Source of the DNA: Xanthomonas arboricola | Lineage (GTDB): Bacteria; Pseudomonadota; Gammaproteobacteria; Xanthomonadales; Xanthomonadaceae | Assembly: GCF_002940665.1 (NCBI RefSeq) | Contig: NZ_MIGY01000002.1 | Coordinates: forward strand, 1,076,683-1,140,682 | Direction of reading: 5' to 3' | DNA: 64,000 bases | Notes under the pieces: model-generated | Database searches by the model: none | Seen by the model: only the letters and a program-made list of their open reading frames with translations | Told to the model about the DNA's origin: nothing | In this document: positions 37,513 to 46,672 of the stretch, piece after piece | Position numbering within the stretch: position 1 is the stretch's first letter | Layout: each line of letters begins with the position of its first letter | Program-made: the position numbers and the translations under genes

Positions 37513-39882
37513 TTACGGCTTCACCTGCTCATTGAACAGTTTGAGGATGCGCTTGTATTCGTCCAGCCACGAATCGGCACGCGTAAAGCCGTGGCGTTCC
37601 AGCGGATACGGCGCCACCTGCCAGTTGTCCTTGCGGAGCTCCATCAACTTCTGGGTCATGTCGACCGAGTCCTTGAAGAACACGTTGTCGTCGATCATGC
37701 CGTGCGCGATCAGCAGATGGTCGCGCAGTCCGTCGGCATAGTTGATCGGCGACGAGGTCTTGTACGCGTCGGGGTCGAGTTCGGGCGTGTTGAGGATGTT
37801 GGAGGTGTACTCGTGGTTGTACTGCATCCAGTCACCGACCGGACGCAATGCCGCGCCTGCCTTGAAGGTGCCTGGGCTGCGGAACAGCGCCATATAGGTC
37901 ATGAAGCCGCCGTACGAGCCGCCGTAGATGCCGGCGCGCGCGCGGTCACCCTGCTTCTGCGTCGCCAGCCACTCCAGCCCGTCCAGATAGTCTTCCAGCT
38001 CCGGATGGCCCATGTTGCGGTAGATCGCGGTGCGCCAGTCGCGTCCGTAGCCTTCCGAGGCGCGGTAGTCCAGATCCAGCACGATGTAGCCCTGCTGCAC
38101 CAGCAGGTTGTGGAACATCTGCTCGCGGAAGTACGGCGTATAGCGTTGCGAGACGTTCTGCAGATAGCCCGCGCCATGCACGAACATCACGATCGGATAT
38201 TGCTTGCCGGGCTCGGGGTTCTGCGGCCCGTAGTACTTGCCCCACACCGTGCCGGCGCCATGCCGGGATGGTACCTGCACATACTGCGGCGCGATCCACG
38301 GCTGCGCCTTGAAGGCGGGCGTGCGGGTGTCGGTCAGCAGCGTGGCCTGGCCGCCTGCGGCCGGCACTACCGCCAGCTGCGGTGGCAGGTAGCTGCCTGA
38401 GTAACGCACCAGCAACTGCTGCCCGTTTGGCGACAGGCTGAAGCCTTCCACGCCATTCAGTGCGGTGACCTCGGTGAGCTGGTCGCTGCCCAGATCCAGC
38501 TTGCACACCTCGTAATCGCCCGGCCATTTCTGATTGCACAGGAAGAACATGCTGCTGCCGTCTGCGCTGGGCACCGGCATCGACACTTCCCACTTGCCGC
38601 GGGTACGCCGGCGCGGCTTGCCGTTGCCTTCCACGGTGTACAGCTGCGAATAGCCGGATTCTTCCGACAGCAACCACAGCGTGCGGTTGTCGGGCAGCCA
38701 GCCGAAGTCGTTGAAGTCCCAGTTGATCCAGGCACTGTCGCTCAGGCGATGCCGCGGCTGCAACGTGGCATTGGCCAGGTCCACGCTGGCGATCCAACGG
38801 TCCTTGTTGTCCACCGCGCGAATCTCCACCGCCACATTGCGCCCGTCATCGCTCCAGTGCACCGCCGGCCCGCTGCCGTCGCCGTCGCTTTCCACACGGA
38901 CGGCGCGGTTGCCCTTGAGCGCGTCGCGCTTGGCGGCCTTGCGCAGCGCGGCCAGCGGGTCGGTGGCGATACCCGGCAGGGTGTCGAAGGACAGCGGTCT
39001 TGCAGTGCCGGCACCGACATCGACCAACCATAGCGCATGCGCCACCGGCGCATTGCGACCGACGCGGGTGCGCACCTCCTGGAATTCCTCGTAGCCGGAT
39101 TCGGTCACGTACTTGGGCATCTTGCCGGCGTGGCCCTCTTCGGCAGCCTTGGCCTGGGTGACCACCAGCAGATGGCGGCCGTCCGGCGACAACGCGCTGT
39201 CGACGATCTCCACCTCATCGCCCAGGTACACCGGCGCTGCCGCACGTGTGGCATCGGCGCGGCGCCAGATGTCTTCCTGCGTGCGTAACGCATCGCGCTG
39301 CTCACGGTCGTGCCGCAGCGTGGCCAGCGTGGCCAGTTGCTGCGCGCGCAACACATCAGCCTTGGGCGCAGCGTTGGGATCGCGCTCGGCCTTGACCACC
39401 GCAACCTGCGCAGTGCCGCCGTCGGCACGCCAGTGGTACCAGTCGTTGCCCGCGCGCCAGATCGCGCCGCCATCGCTGGCAAATTGCGGCCGCGATTCGA
39501 CCTCGTTGCTGCGGGTCAGCTGGGTCAGCGCGCCAGAGCGCAAATCGCGCAGGAAGATGTCGCCATTGCGCGCAAACAGCATGCGCTGGCGGGCCGCGTC
39601 GTAGCTCGGGTTATCCGCATCCAGGCCGGCACGTGCGTTGTCGGCCACGCGTTCGGCGGTGCCGCCGCCAGCGCCCTGGCGATAGGTGTCGCGCACCGGG
39701 GAACCGTTGCGTTTGAGCAGGTATTGCACCTGTTTGCCGTCCCACTGCCACCAGGCCTGATCCACCGACGGCCCGATCCAGTCCGGATCGGCCATTACCT
39801 GTTCGATGGTGAGCGGTGTGGCCGATTGCGCATGCGCGGTGACAGCCAGCAACAACAAGGACAGCGGCAACAATCTGGGCAT
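37513..39882 (-). CDS. S9 family peptidase (DPP-IV/prolyl oligopeptidase type), secreted
   Basis: A 789-residue serine peptidase for periplasmic or outer-surface peptide breakdown. It has a signal peptide (PLSLLLLAVTAHA), a beta-propeller N-terminal region and a C-terminal alpha/beta hydrolase domain. The nucleophile lies in GIYGGSYGGFMTYM near residue 625, the Asp in HGMIDDNVFF and the His in LERHGF. The start ATG 39882 is chosen so that the signal peptide is at the N-terminus. It is a single gene, transcribed away from the pigment locus. Confidence 0.9.
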   Translation of the reverse strand: MPRLLPLSLLLLAVTAHAQSATPLTIEQVMADPDWIGPSVDQAWWQWDGKQVQYLLKRNGSPVRDTYRQGAGGGTAERVADNARAGLDADNPSYDAARQRMLFARNGDIFLRDLRSGALTQLTRSNEVESRPQFASDGGAIWRAGNDWYHWRADGGTAQVAVVKAERDPNAAPKADVLRAQQLATLATLRHDREQRDALRTQEDIWRRADATRAAAPVYLGDEVEIVDSALSPDGRHLLVVTQAKAAEEGHAGKMPKYVTESGYEEFQEVRTRVGRNAPVAHALWLVDVGAGTARPLSFDTLPGIATDPLAALRKAAKRDALKGNRAVRVESDGDGSGPAVHWSDDGRNVAVEIRAVDNKDRWIASVDLANATLQPRHRLSDSAWINWDFNDFGWLPDNRTLWLLSEESGYSQLYTVEGNGKPRRRTRGKWEVSMPVPSADGSSMFFLCNQKWPGDYEVCKLDLGSDQLTEVTALNGVEGFSLSPNGQQLLVRYSGSYLPPQLAVVPAAGGQATLLTDTRTPAFKAQPWIAPQYVQVPSRHGAGTVWGKYYGPQNPEPGKQYPIVMFVHGAGYLQNVSQRYTPYFREQMFHNLLVQQGYIVLDLDYRASEGYGRDWRTAIYRNMGHPELEDYLDGLEWLATQKQGDRARAGIYGGSYGGFMTYMALFRSPGTFKAGAALRPVGDWMQYNHEYTSNILNTPELDPDAYKTSSPINYADGLRDHLLIAHGMIDDNVFFKDSVDMTQKLMELRKDNWQVAPYPLERHGFTRADSWLDEYKRILKLFNEQVKP

Positions 39883-40485
39883 CGGTGACAACTGGACGCA
39901 ACGAGGAGCGGACAAGCCTAGCAGCTCGCTTCCACCGGGGGCTTGGGCCACAGGTCATGTACGCGGTGGGGCGAGTGCGTCATCGAAGAGGCGAGGCGTC
40001 GGCGGGTGGCGGACGCGACAACATGCGTGGTATGCAGCTTGACCCGAAGGGCGCGTGCGCCGTGCGGCGGCGGGACGAAGTCTTCATTTTCCATCGCAGG
40101 CGACGGGTGCTGCAGCTTCTGCCACGCATTGCGTTCTGCGCTGCCATCTGCGGCCCGAGCGACCGCGTCAGACCTGATGCGCTGCAAGTGCCCGCTTGGG
40201 CGACCTGGCCGTCGATGCCGGCAACGCGCCTGAAAACGCAGTGTGTTCCGCGGCGATGGCCGCGCACTCCGCGCACCGCGTCCACGCGCGAGCTCGCCAA
40301 TGTCACCGTAGCGGCTCGATGCACGCGCGCCACACCACGCAGCTGCAAAGCCGTGGAAATCTGCTTCGCGCCGGCCTTGGCCGAGGTTCCGAAGTTCGGC
40401 CACCGCCGCGTAGCCGGAAACCTCCCGACTTGCCAGCAGGGCAGGTGGCGGCCAAGCTAGCGCGCTTTTGCGATTGCCGGTTCCC
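39883..40485. other. 603 bp intergenic region before the pigment locus
   Basis: Frames open here on both strands, but I see no family motif, signal peptide or ribosome site in them. It separates two divergent genes (S9 peptidase and xanA2), so promoters for both must lie here. Confidence 0.45.
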
Positions 40486-41829
40486 ATGTCCAGCCTGCCT
40501 GTTCCTGCCGTTTCCCACCCGATGGCCGTCGGCGCGCCCGGCCGGCCGCTGGCCTGGCGCGCGGGGCAGCCGGTCGATCTGGCCACCTTCATTGCACACG
40601 TGCATGGCCTGGCCCAGCAGCTGCCGGACGGTCGCCACGCGGTGAATCTGTGCGAGGACCGCTATCGCTTCATGGTCGCGTTCTATGCCTGCGCGTTGCG
40701 GGGGCAGGTGTCGCTGCTGCCGTCCTCGCGCGCGCCGGCCGTGGTCGGCGAAGTGCAGGCGCGGCATGCCGATGCATACTGCCTGGGCGATCTGGCGCTG
40801 GAACTGGCACCGCCGCGTTACTGGCAGCTGCCGGCCGAGTTGCCGCAGGCCGAGGGCCAGATTCCGCAGCTGGCCGACGACGCCCTGGTGGCCATCGGCT
40901 TCACCTCCGGCAGCACCGGCAGCCCGCAACCCAACCCCAAGACCTGGGGCAGCTTTCTGACCAGCACGCGCCAGGATCTGGTCGCGCTGGAGAGCCTGTG
41001 GGCGCACACCGATGCGGTGCCGCACGTGGTCGCCACGGTGCCGCCGCAGCACATGTACGGCATGGAATTGTCGGTCCTGCTGCCGATGGTGACCGAGCTT
41101 GCGGTGCATGCGGGCCGCCCGTTCTTCCCGGACGATGTGGCGCGCGCGCTGTCGGACATTCCTGCCCCGCGCGTGCTGGTGACCACGCCGGTGCATCTGC
41201 GCGCGCTGGTCGAATCCGGCGTGGCGCTGCCGCCGCTGGTCGGCATCGTCTCGGCCACCGCGCCGTTGGCGCAGGAGGTGGCCGCTGCCGCCGAGGCGCG
41301 ATTTGGCGGCGAGGTGCGCGAGATGTTCGGCTCCACCGAGACTTGCGTGTTCGCCGTGCGCCGCACCGCACTGGAGGCGGCGTGGACACCGTTGCCCGGT
41401 GTGCGCCTGGAAACGCAGGCGGCGGGCACCTTGGTGCACGCACCGCATCTGGCCACGCCGGTGCTGCTGGCCGACATGATGGACGTGGCCGCCGACGGCC
41501 GCTTCCAGGTCCGCGGCCGGCAGGCCGATCTGCTGGAAATCGCCGGCAAACGCGCCTCGCTGGCCGATCTGACCCGTCGCCTGCTGGCCATCCCCGGCGT
41601 CGTCGACGGCACTATCGTGCAACTCGTGCCCGACCCCGGTCAGGCGGTCGGCCGCATCGCCGCACTGGTGGTCGCCCCGACCCTGGACGAAGCGCAGATC
41701 CTTGCCGCCCTGCGCGTCAGCGTCGATCCGGTGTTCCTGCCGCGGCGCCTGCGCAAACTCGCCGCCCTGCCGCGCAACGAAACCGGCAAGCTGCCACGCG
41801 ATGTGGTGCTGGGTTTGCTCAACGGCTGA
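40486..41829 (+). CDS. xanA2: aryl-AMP ligase of xanthomonadin synthesis (XanA2-type)
   Basis: Adenylate-forming enzyme of 447 residues. The AMP-binding signature is GFTSGSTGSPQPNPKTW near residue 137, followed by EMFGSTET near residue 280, and the C-terminal region has RGRQADLLEIAGKRASL and NETGKLPRD with the catalytic Lys. In Xanthomonas this family member is XanA2, which activates 3-hydroxybenzoate for loading on the ACP. The start is ATG 40486. It converges with xanB2, whose product provides the substrate. Confidence 0.85.
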   Translation: MSSLPVPAVSHPMAVGAPGRPLAWRAGQPVDLATFIAHVHGLAQQLPDGRHAVNLCEDRYRFMVAFYACALRGQVSLLPSSRAPAVVGEVQARHADAYCLGDLALELAPPRYWQLPAELPQAEGQIPQLADDALVAIGFTSGSTGSPQPNPKTWGSFLTSTRQDLVALESLWAHTDAVPHVVATVPPQHMYGMELSVLLPMVTELAVHAGRPFFPDDVARALSDIPAPRVLVTTPVHLRALVESGVALPPLVGIVSATAPLAQEVAAAAEARFGGEVREMFGSTETCVFAVRRTALEAAWTPLPGVRLETQAAGTLVHAPHLATPVLLADMMDVAADGRFQVRGRQADLLEIAGKRASLADLTRRLLAIPGVVDGTIVQLVPDPGQAVGRIAALVVAPTLDEAQILAALRVSVDPVFLPRRLRKLAALPRNETGKLPRDVVLGLLNG

Positions 41830-41838
41830 GTACAGGTC

Positions 41839-41868
41839 CCGCCACGGAGCCTTGCTGCTGCGTGGCGG
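41839..41868. terminator. hairpin between convergent xanA2 and xanB2
   Basis: CCGCCACG and CGTGGCGG form an 8 bp stem with a 14-base loop in the 71 bp between the two stops. No T-run, so only a candidate. Confidence 0.35.
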
Positions 41869-41900
41869 CAGCGGGCATCAGAACCGACGCCCGCAGTCAC

Positions 41901-42908
41901 TCACCCATGCACCCCATCGATCTCCACCGCCAGCTCGTCGCGGCAGATCACTGCGTGCAGCAGCAGACGCGGCACCGCATCGCCGAAGCGGGCGTTCAGG
42001 GCTTGCGCGACCTTGGGCAGGTCGTCCTGCTCGCGCACGTAGACCTTCAGGCGGGTGCCGGCGCCGAACTGTGCGGGCAGGGTGGGGGCGTGCTGGCGTG
42101 CGGCGCCGAGCAGGGCGTCGAAGTTGGCGAAGGTCTCTTCCAGCTGCGCCAGCAACTGGCCGGTGTGCATCGAGGCATGCCCGACCACGGCGGCGGTGCC
42201 TGACAGCAGCAGCGGCATGTCGCTGCCGGCTGGCGGCAGCATGGCGCGCGCGAAACTCGGCGGCTGCGGGCCGTATTGGCGCGGGTAGTTATAGGCGCTG
42301 ACCTGGCGAGGATTTTCCAGCGGGGTGCCGGCGTCGCTGGCGGCCAGCCAATAGATCTGGATGATGCGCTCGGCATCGCAGCGTCCCACCGCGGTGGCGG
42401 CCGGCAACTGCGCATTGTCGAAGGCGCCCAGGCCGCGCGCACGGCCTACGCAGAACTGCCGGTAGCGTTCGCGGTCGCCACTGCCCAGGGTGATGGCATC
42501 CAGATAGTTCCAGATACGCAGCAGGCGCGGGGTCTGGCTGCCGGTGACGAAGGCGGTGATCTCCGCATAGGCCCTGGCGGCGGCGGCTTCGATATCGACA
42601 TCCTGCTCGTCGATTTCGATCACGCCGAACTGCAGGCGGCCGTCGCTGGCCCAGGCGATGTTGCCATCGCGGCCACTGTGCACCGCTGCATCGCTGCGCC
42701 ACACCTCCAGCACGTCGGCTTGATACGGTTGCAGCGGCACGCGCAGGTAGCGCGGGTCGTCCAGGCGCGGCGCCGCAGTGCCGAAGCCGAACACGGCCAG
42801 CACCTGCGGATCGGCCAGCAGGGCAGACGGGTCGGTCTGATCGACATAGTCGACCTGCAGGCGGGGATGGCGCACGGTGTGCGTGGTCTGGGCCTGGGAA
42901 GCGGTCAT
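41901..42908 (-). CDS. xanB2: bifunctional chorismatase XanB2 (3-HBA / 4-HBA)
   Basis: Splits chorismate to 3-hydroxybenzoate and 4-hydroxybenzoate; the former starts xanthomonadin, the latter feeds coenzyme Q. The 335-residue protein shows the FkbO/Hyg5-family segments AVFGFGTAAPRLDDPRYLRV near residue 39 and RLLRIWNYLDAITLGSGDRER near residue 127 (key residues RIWNYLD), plus a YjgF-like C-terminal part (GTAAVVGHASMHTGQLLAQL). ATG 42908 overlaps the stop of the upstream flavoprotein gene by 4 bp. Confidence 0.93.
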   Translation of the reverse strand: MTASQAQTTHTVRHPRLQVDYVDQTDPSALLADPQVLAVFGFGTAAPRLDDPRYLRVPLQPYQADVLEVWRSDAAVHSGRDGNIAWASDGRLQFGVIEIDEQDVDIEAAAARAYAEITAFVTGSQTPRLLRIWNYLDAITLGSGDRERYRQFCVGRARGLGAFDNAQLPAATAVGRCDAERIIQIYWLAASDAGTPLENPRQVSAYNYPRQYGPQPPSFARAMLPPAGSDMPLLLSGTAAVVGHASMHTGQLLAQLEETFANFDALLGAARQHAPTLPAQFGAGTRLKVYVREQDDLPKVAQALNARFGDAVPRLLLHAVICRDELAVEIDGVHG

Positions 42909-44287
42909 CGCGTGTCTCGTTGTTGCGTGTCGCGTTGTAAGGTGTCGCCGTCAAAGCCGAGCGTGGCCTGACGCCGGCGTTGGCGCCAGGACTGCCAGGC
43001 GCGCGGCATCATCGACAAGGTGGTCAGTGCATAGATGGCGCGGAATGCGCGCAGGCGCAGGCGCACCTTGGGGCTGTCGAACACATCGCCGGCCAGCATC
43101 GCCACCACCGCCTGTTCGATCTGCCAGGTGTTCTGCGGTTGCGCGAACAGGGCGCGCATGGTCGGCGAGGTGAAGCGGTAGATGAACCACTTGAACTCGT
43201 CCACGCCGCGCTTGAGCTCGCGCTGCAAGGCGCGCTGCAGTTTTGCCTCGTGCTGCGGCATGCGCAGGGCCTGGTCCACCATGGCCGCACCGCGCTCGGC
43301 GCTGTGCATGGCCAGGAACACGCCCGACGAAAACATCGGGTCGACGAAAGTGTAGGCATCGCCGAGCATCAGCCAACGTGGCCCGGACATGCGTGTGCAT
43401 TCGTAGGCGTAGTTGCCGGTGGCATGCACCGGTGCCACGCGTTCGGCGCCGAGCATGCGCGCGTTGAGCTCGGCGTTGAGCGCGAGCGTGCGCATGAAGA
43501 AGGCCTCGCTGTCGCCTTTGCGGGTCTTCATGTACTCCGGGTAGCAGACCGCGCCCACGCTCATGATGTCGTCCGGCAACGGGATCAGCCACATCCAGCC
43601 GTGCGCGTGGCGGTAGATGCTGATGTTGCCGGCATCTTCGCCCGGTCGGCGCGTCACGCCGCGGAAGTGGCTGAACAGCGCGGCCGATTGATGCCTGGCA
43701 TTGGCGCGTTTGAGCTTGAAGCGGGTGCCCAGGAAGGTGTCGCGGCCGCTGGCATCGAGCAGATAGCGCGGACGGAACTGCTGCACACCCGCCACGCCTC
43801 GTGCCTGCAGCACCGGCTGCTGCCCATCGAACTGCACCGCTTCGACCATGACCTGATCGCGCGCATCCACGCCCACCGCCCGCGCGCGCTCGAACAGCAC
43901 CTGGTCGAACTGCGCACGCGGCACCTGGAAGGCGAAATCGGCCTTGGCATCCAGCGCATGCGAAAAACGGAAGGTGTTGTAGCCGCCGCTGTCGTTGGGA
44001 AAGTCCGCGCCGCGCTTGAGCACGCCGATGCTGCGCACGTCTTCCAACACGCCCAGGCGTTCGAGAATCGGCATGTTCATCGGCAGCAGCGACTCGCCGA
44101 TATGGAAGCGCGGGTGCTGCGCTTTCTCCAGCAAGGTCACCTGCCAGCCCTGCTGGGCCAGCACGATGGCGGCCGCGCAGCCCGCCGGCCCGCCGCCGAT
44201 GATCAGCACATCCGGGCACTCGGGTCCGGGAGCCGACCCGGCTGCCGGCTTGGCGGTCGGGGTAGGGCCAACAGCGGTGGAAGTCAT
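42905..44287 (-). CDS. halogenase-like flavoprotein of the pigment locus
   Basis: A 460-residue FAD-dependent enzyme. The dinucleotide-binding motif is VLIIGGGPAGCAAAIVL near residue 28, followed by FHIGESLLPMN (GES motif) and GWMWLIPLPDD near residue 222, the GWxWxIP pattern of flavin-dependent halogenases. It may brominate or hydroxylate the aryl-polyene; the substrate is not known from sequence. It precedes xanB2 with a 4 bp overlap and is divergent from the ACP gene. A second enzyme of this type is at 52.7-54.3 kb. Confidence 0.82.
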   Translation of the reverse strand: MTSTAVGPTPTAKPAAGSAPGPECPDVLIIGGGPAGCAAAIVLAQQGWQVTLLEKAQHPRFHIGESLLPMNMPILERLGVLEDVRSIGVLKRGADFPNDSGGYNTFRFSHALDAKADFAFQVPRAQFDQVLFERARAVGVDARDQVMVEAVQFDGQQPVLQARGVAGVQQFRPRYLLDASGRDTFLGTRFKLKRANARHQSAALFSHFRGVTRRPGEDAGNISIYRHAHGWMWLIPLPDDIMSVGAVCYPEYMKTRKGDSEAFFMRTLALNAELNARMLGAERVAPVHATGNYAYECTRMSGPRWLMLGDAYTFVDPMFSSGVFLAMHSAERGAAMVDQALRMPQHEAKLQRALQRELKRGVDEFKWFIYRFTSPTMRALFAQPQNTWQIEQAVVAMLAGDVFDSPKVRLRLRAFRAIYALTTLSMMPRAWQSWRQRRRQATLGFDGDTLQRDTQQRDTR

Positions 44288-44579
44288 CCTGGAGCGAACC
44301 TGCAGCGGGCGAGCGTCATGCAGTCATGATAGCCTGACCGGCGGCCCGGACCGGTATGCCGGCCGCCGGATCGCTGTTGCAGACCGATCGACACCCTCGC
44401 CGATGCGGCCGCAAGGCCGGCGTGGCGAGTGCTCGGAATCGGCCCGCACGGCAACGTACACTGTCCGTGGTTCCGCAGCATCGCCCACGCCAACCTGACG
44501 GTTGGCTGCGCCGCTGTGGTGGTTGCCCTGAAATTTCGCTGCGAATCTGTCGCCCGACCCTCACCTGGAAGCTCTCTGG
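44288..44579. promoter_or_regulatory. divergent promoter region of the pigment locus
   Basis: 292 bp between the halogenase-like gene (-) and the ACP gene (+). It must hold promoters for both directions. I do not see a clear sigma70 pair or operator. Confidence 0.4.
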
Positions 44580-44849
44580 ATGTCCTCGCAAACCGCTGCC
44601 GAACGTGAACTGGCCGAACTCCTGGTCGAAAGTCTGAACCTGGAAGACGTCCAGCCCGCCGACATCGACCCGGAGGCGCCGTTGTTCAACACCGGGCTGG
44701 GACTGGATTCGATCGACGCGCTGGAACTGGCGCTGGCGATCAGCAAGCGCTATGGCTTCCAGCTGCGCTCGGACAATGACGAGAACCGTCGCATCTTCGC
44801 GTCGCTGCGCGCATTGTCGGCGCATGTCGAAGCCAACAAGACCGTCTGA
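44580..44849 (+). CDS. xanC: acyl carrier protein of xanthomonadin synthesis
   Basis: An 89-residue ACP. The phosphopantetheine-attachment motif GLDSIDALEL is near residue 42. The prosthetic group would be added by a PPTase; the only one in the window is at 7.7 kb. In Xanthomonas the pigment ACP is called XanC. The start ATG follows GGAAGCTCTCTGG. The next gene starts 26 bp before this one ends, so translation is coupled. First gene of a nine-gene plus-strand block. Confidence 0.88.
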   Translation: MSSQTAAERELAELLVESLNLEDVQPADIDPEAPLFNTGLGLDSIDALELALAISKRYGFQLRSDNDENRRIFASLRALSAHVEANKTV

Positions 44850-45570
44850 GGTTGCGACCGCCGCGTCCGGCGATGCGCCCCCGTGGGTGCTGGGGCTGGG
44901 CGTGTTGCTGGCGGTGGCGTATTCGCCGCTGGCGCATTGGGCCAACGCCAGCCATCGCCCGGAACTGGCCGTCATCGCCGGCGCCTTGCTGGTGCTGATG
45001 GTGCTGATCGAACCGATGGCCGCGCGCCGGGCCTGGGCCTGGACGCTGGGCGTGCTGACCTTGCTGGGCCTGAGCGCGTTGTGGCACTCGCCGTACGCGA
45101 TGCTGGTGCTGGCCGCGCCGCCGGTGGTGTTCACCGGCTGGGTCGCCTGGTTCTTCGGCCGCAGCCTGCGCCGTGGGCGCACGCCGCTGATCAGCCGCAT
45201 TGTCGAAGGGCTGTATCGCCAGGCCGGCATGCCGATCACTGCGGAGCAATACCGCTATACGCGTCGTCTCACCCTGGCCTGGGCGCTGCTGCTGTGCGCG
45301 CTGACCCTGGTCAACCTGGTGCTGGGCCTGTGCGCCGAACCCAGTGGCGTGCTGGCGCAACTGGGCTACGTCTCGCCGCTGCCGATCAGCGACGCGCGCG
45401 CGTCGTTGTTCGCCAATCTGCTGGCGTACGGGGTGGTTGGCGGGTTCTTTATAGGCGAATATCTATTGCGCGGCCGCTGGTTTCCACAGCGCCCCTATCG
45501 TAATCTGCCAGACTTCTTGCGCCAGATGGCGCGGCTCGGGCCGGAATTCTGGCGCGATCTGCTGCGCTGA
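44824..45570 (+). CDS. integral membrane protein of the pigment locus (COG4648-like)
   Basis: A 248-residue protein with about five to six transmembrane helices (for example VLGLGVLLAVAYSPLAHW near residue 22). It resembles the COG4648 membrane proteins found in aryl-polyene clusters, whose role is unknown. ATG 44824 is the first plausible start and overlaps the ACP gene by 26 bp in another frame. Confidence 0.7.
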   Translation: MSKPTRPSEVATAASGDAPPWVLGLGVLLAVAYSPLAHWANASHRPELAVIAGALLVLMVLIEPMAARRAWAWTLGVLTLLGLSALWHSPYAMLVLAAPPVVFTGWVAWFFGRSLRRGRTPLISRIVEGLYRQAGMPITAEQYRYTRRLTLAWALLLCALTLVNLVLGLCAEPSGVLAQLGYVSPLPISDARASLFANLLAYGVVGGFFIGEYLLRGRWFPQRPYRNLPDFLRQMARLGPEFWRDLLR

Positions 45571-45623
45571 GTGCGTGGCCAGGGGCAGCGACGTACGTGC
45601 ACATTTTCGGGGACAATACAAAA

Positions 45624-46373
45624 ATGCCGTTGGCAAGGATGCCGTCGCGCCTGGCGTGGGCCGTGTTCAATCTGTTGCAGCTGGCCTTCACGCTGACGTT
45701 TACCGCTGGCGGAATCGTCTATGCCCTGGCGTTGCTGGCGATCACGCGCGATGCCGACCGCCTGCTGCGCATGGGCGCCTGGATGTGGTCGCCGGTGCTG
45801 TTTCGCGGCGCCGGTGCCAAGGTGATCGTGGAAGGCCGCGAGCGCGTGGACTGGTCCAGGAACTATCTGTTCGTCAGCAACCACCAGTCGGTCATCGATA
45901 TCTGCGCGTTGTTCTACGCCTTGCCGGTGCCGCTGCGGTTCCTGCTCAAGGACGAAATGCTCAAGGTACCGTTCGTGAACTGGTATGCGCGCGCCACCGG
46001 CATGCTGTTCCTGGACCGCGACAGCCGGCGTGCCGGGGCGATGGTGCGCCGGCAGGCCGCCGCCCTGCTGCGCGAGGGCAAGCAGCTGTGTCTGTTTCCC
46101 GAAGGCACCCGCAGCCGCAGCGGCGCATTATTGCCGTTCAAGGCCGGGCTGTTGCAGGCCGCTATCGATGCTGGCGTACAGGTGGTGCCGGTGGCGGTGG
46201 ATGGCTGCGGCAAGGTGCTGCCGGTGGAGGGTGTGTTCAGGGTGCGCCCGGGCATCATCCGTGTACGCATCGGCGCGCCGATTCGGGTGACCGGGCCGGA
46301 CGCGCCGGACCGCCAGCAATTGACCGAGCAGGCACACAACGCCGTGGCTGCGATGCTTCAACCCAGGATCTGA
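45624..46373 (+). CDS. PlsC-type lysophospholipid/glycerol-phosphate acyltransferase
   Basis: A 249-residue membrane-bound acyltransferase. The motif NHQSVID (HX4D) is near residue 85 and FPEGTRS near residue 157, the two PlsC signatures. In the pigment locus it could link the polyene acyl chain to a glycerol or other lipid acceptor. ATG 45624 is chosen; GTG 45597 in frame is an alternative. Located 53 bp after the membrane-protein gene. Confidence 0.8.
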   Translation: MPLARMPSRLAWAVFNLLQLAFTLTFTAGGIVYALALLAITRDADRLLRMGAWMWSPVLFRGAGAKVIVEGRERVDWSRNYLFVSNHQSVIDICALFYALPVPLRFLLKDEMLKVPFVNWYARATGMLFLDRDSRRAGAMVRRQAAALLREGKQLCLFPEGTRSRSGALLPFKAGLLQAAIDAGVQVVPVAVDGCGKVLPVEGVFRVRPGIIRVRIGAPIRVTGPDAPDRQQLTEQAHNAVAAMLQPRI

Positions 46374-46384
46374 GTTACCCGCTT

Positions 46385-46672
46385 ATGGATTTCGTCGTGC
46401 CGCATGATCATCCCTGCCTGCCCGGGCACTTTCCGGGACGCCCCGTGGTGCCTGGCGTGGTCGTGCTCGACCATGTGCTGCAGGCGCTGGAAGCTGCGTA
46501 TGGCCCACGTGCCGCGGCACGCCTGCCGCAGGTGAAGTTCGTGCAGCCGTTGCTGCCCGGGCAGACGGCATCGGTCACGCTGGACGGCGTGGGCCCGCGT
46601 TGGCGCTTTCGCGTGCAGCGCGCCGACGAGCTGCTGGTCAGCGGCGAAGTGGTGGCGGAGGCGGCGCGATGA
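46385..46672 (+). CDS. hotdog-fold 3-hydroxyacyl-ACP dehydratase-like protein
   Basis: A 95-residue small hotdog protein. The FabZ/FabA-like motif DHPCLPGHFPGRPVVPG near residue 7 contains the catalytic His and the H-F-P-x-x-P-V-x-P-G pattern. It would dehydrate the 3-hydroxyacyl intermediates of the polyene. It is 11 bp after the acyltransferase and its stop overlaps the next ATG by 4 bp. It is shorter than FabZ (about 150), so it probably pairs with the second hotdog protein at 50.7 kb. Confidence 0.8.
   Translation: MDFVVPHDHPCLPGHFPGRPVVPGVVVLDHVLQALEAAYGPRAAARLPQVKFVQPLLPGQTASVTLDGVGPRWRFRVQRADELLVSGEVVAEAAR

Noticed and set aside
39885..40460. Open frame in the gap before xanA2
   Set aside because: Arg/Cys/Pro-rich translation without motif or signal peptide; likely chance frame.
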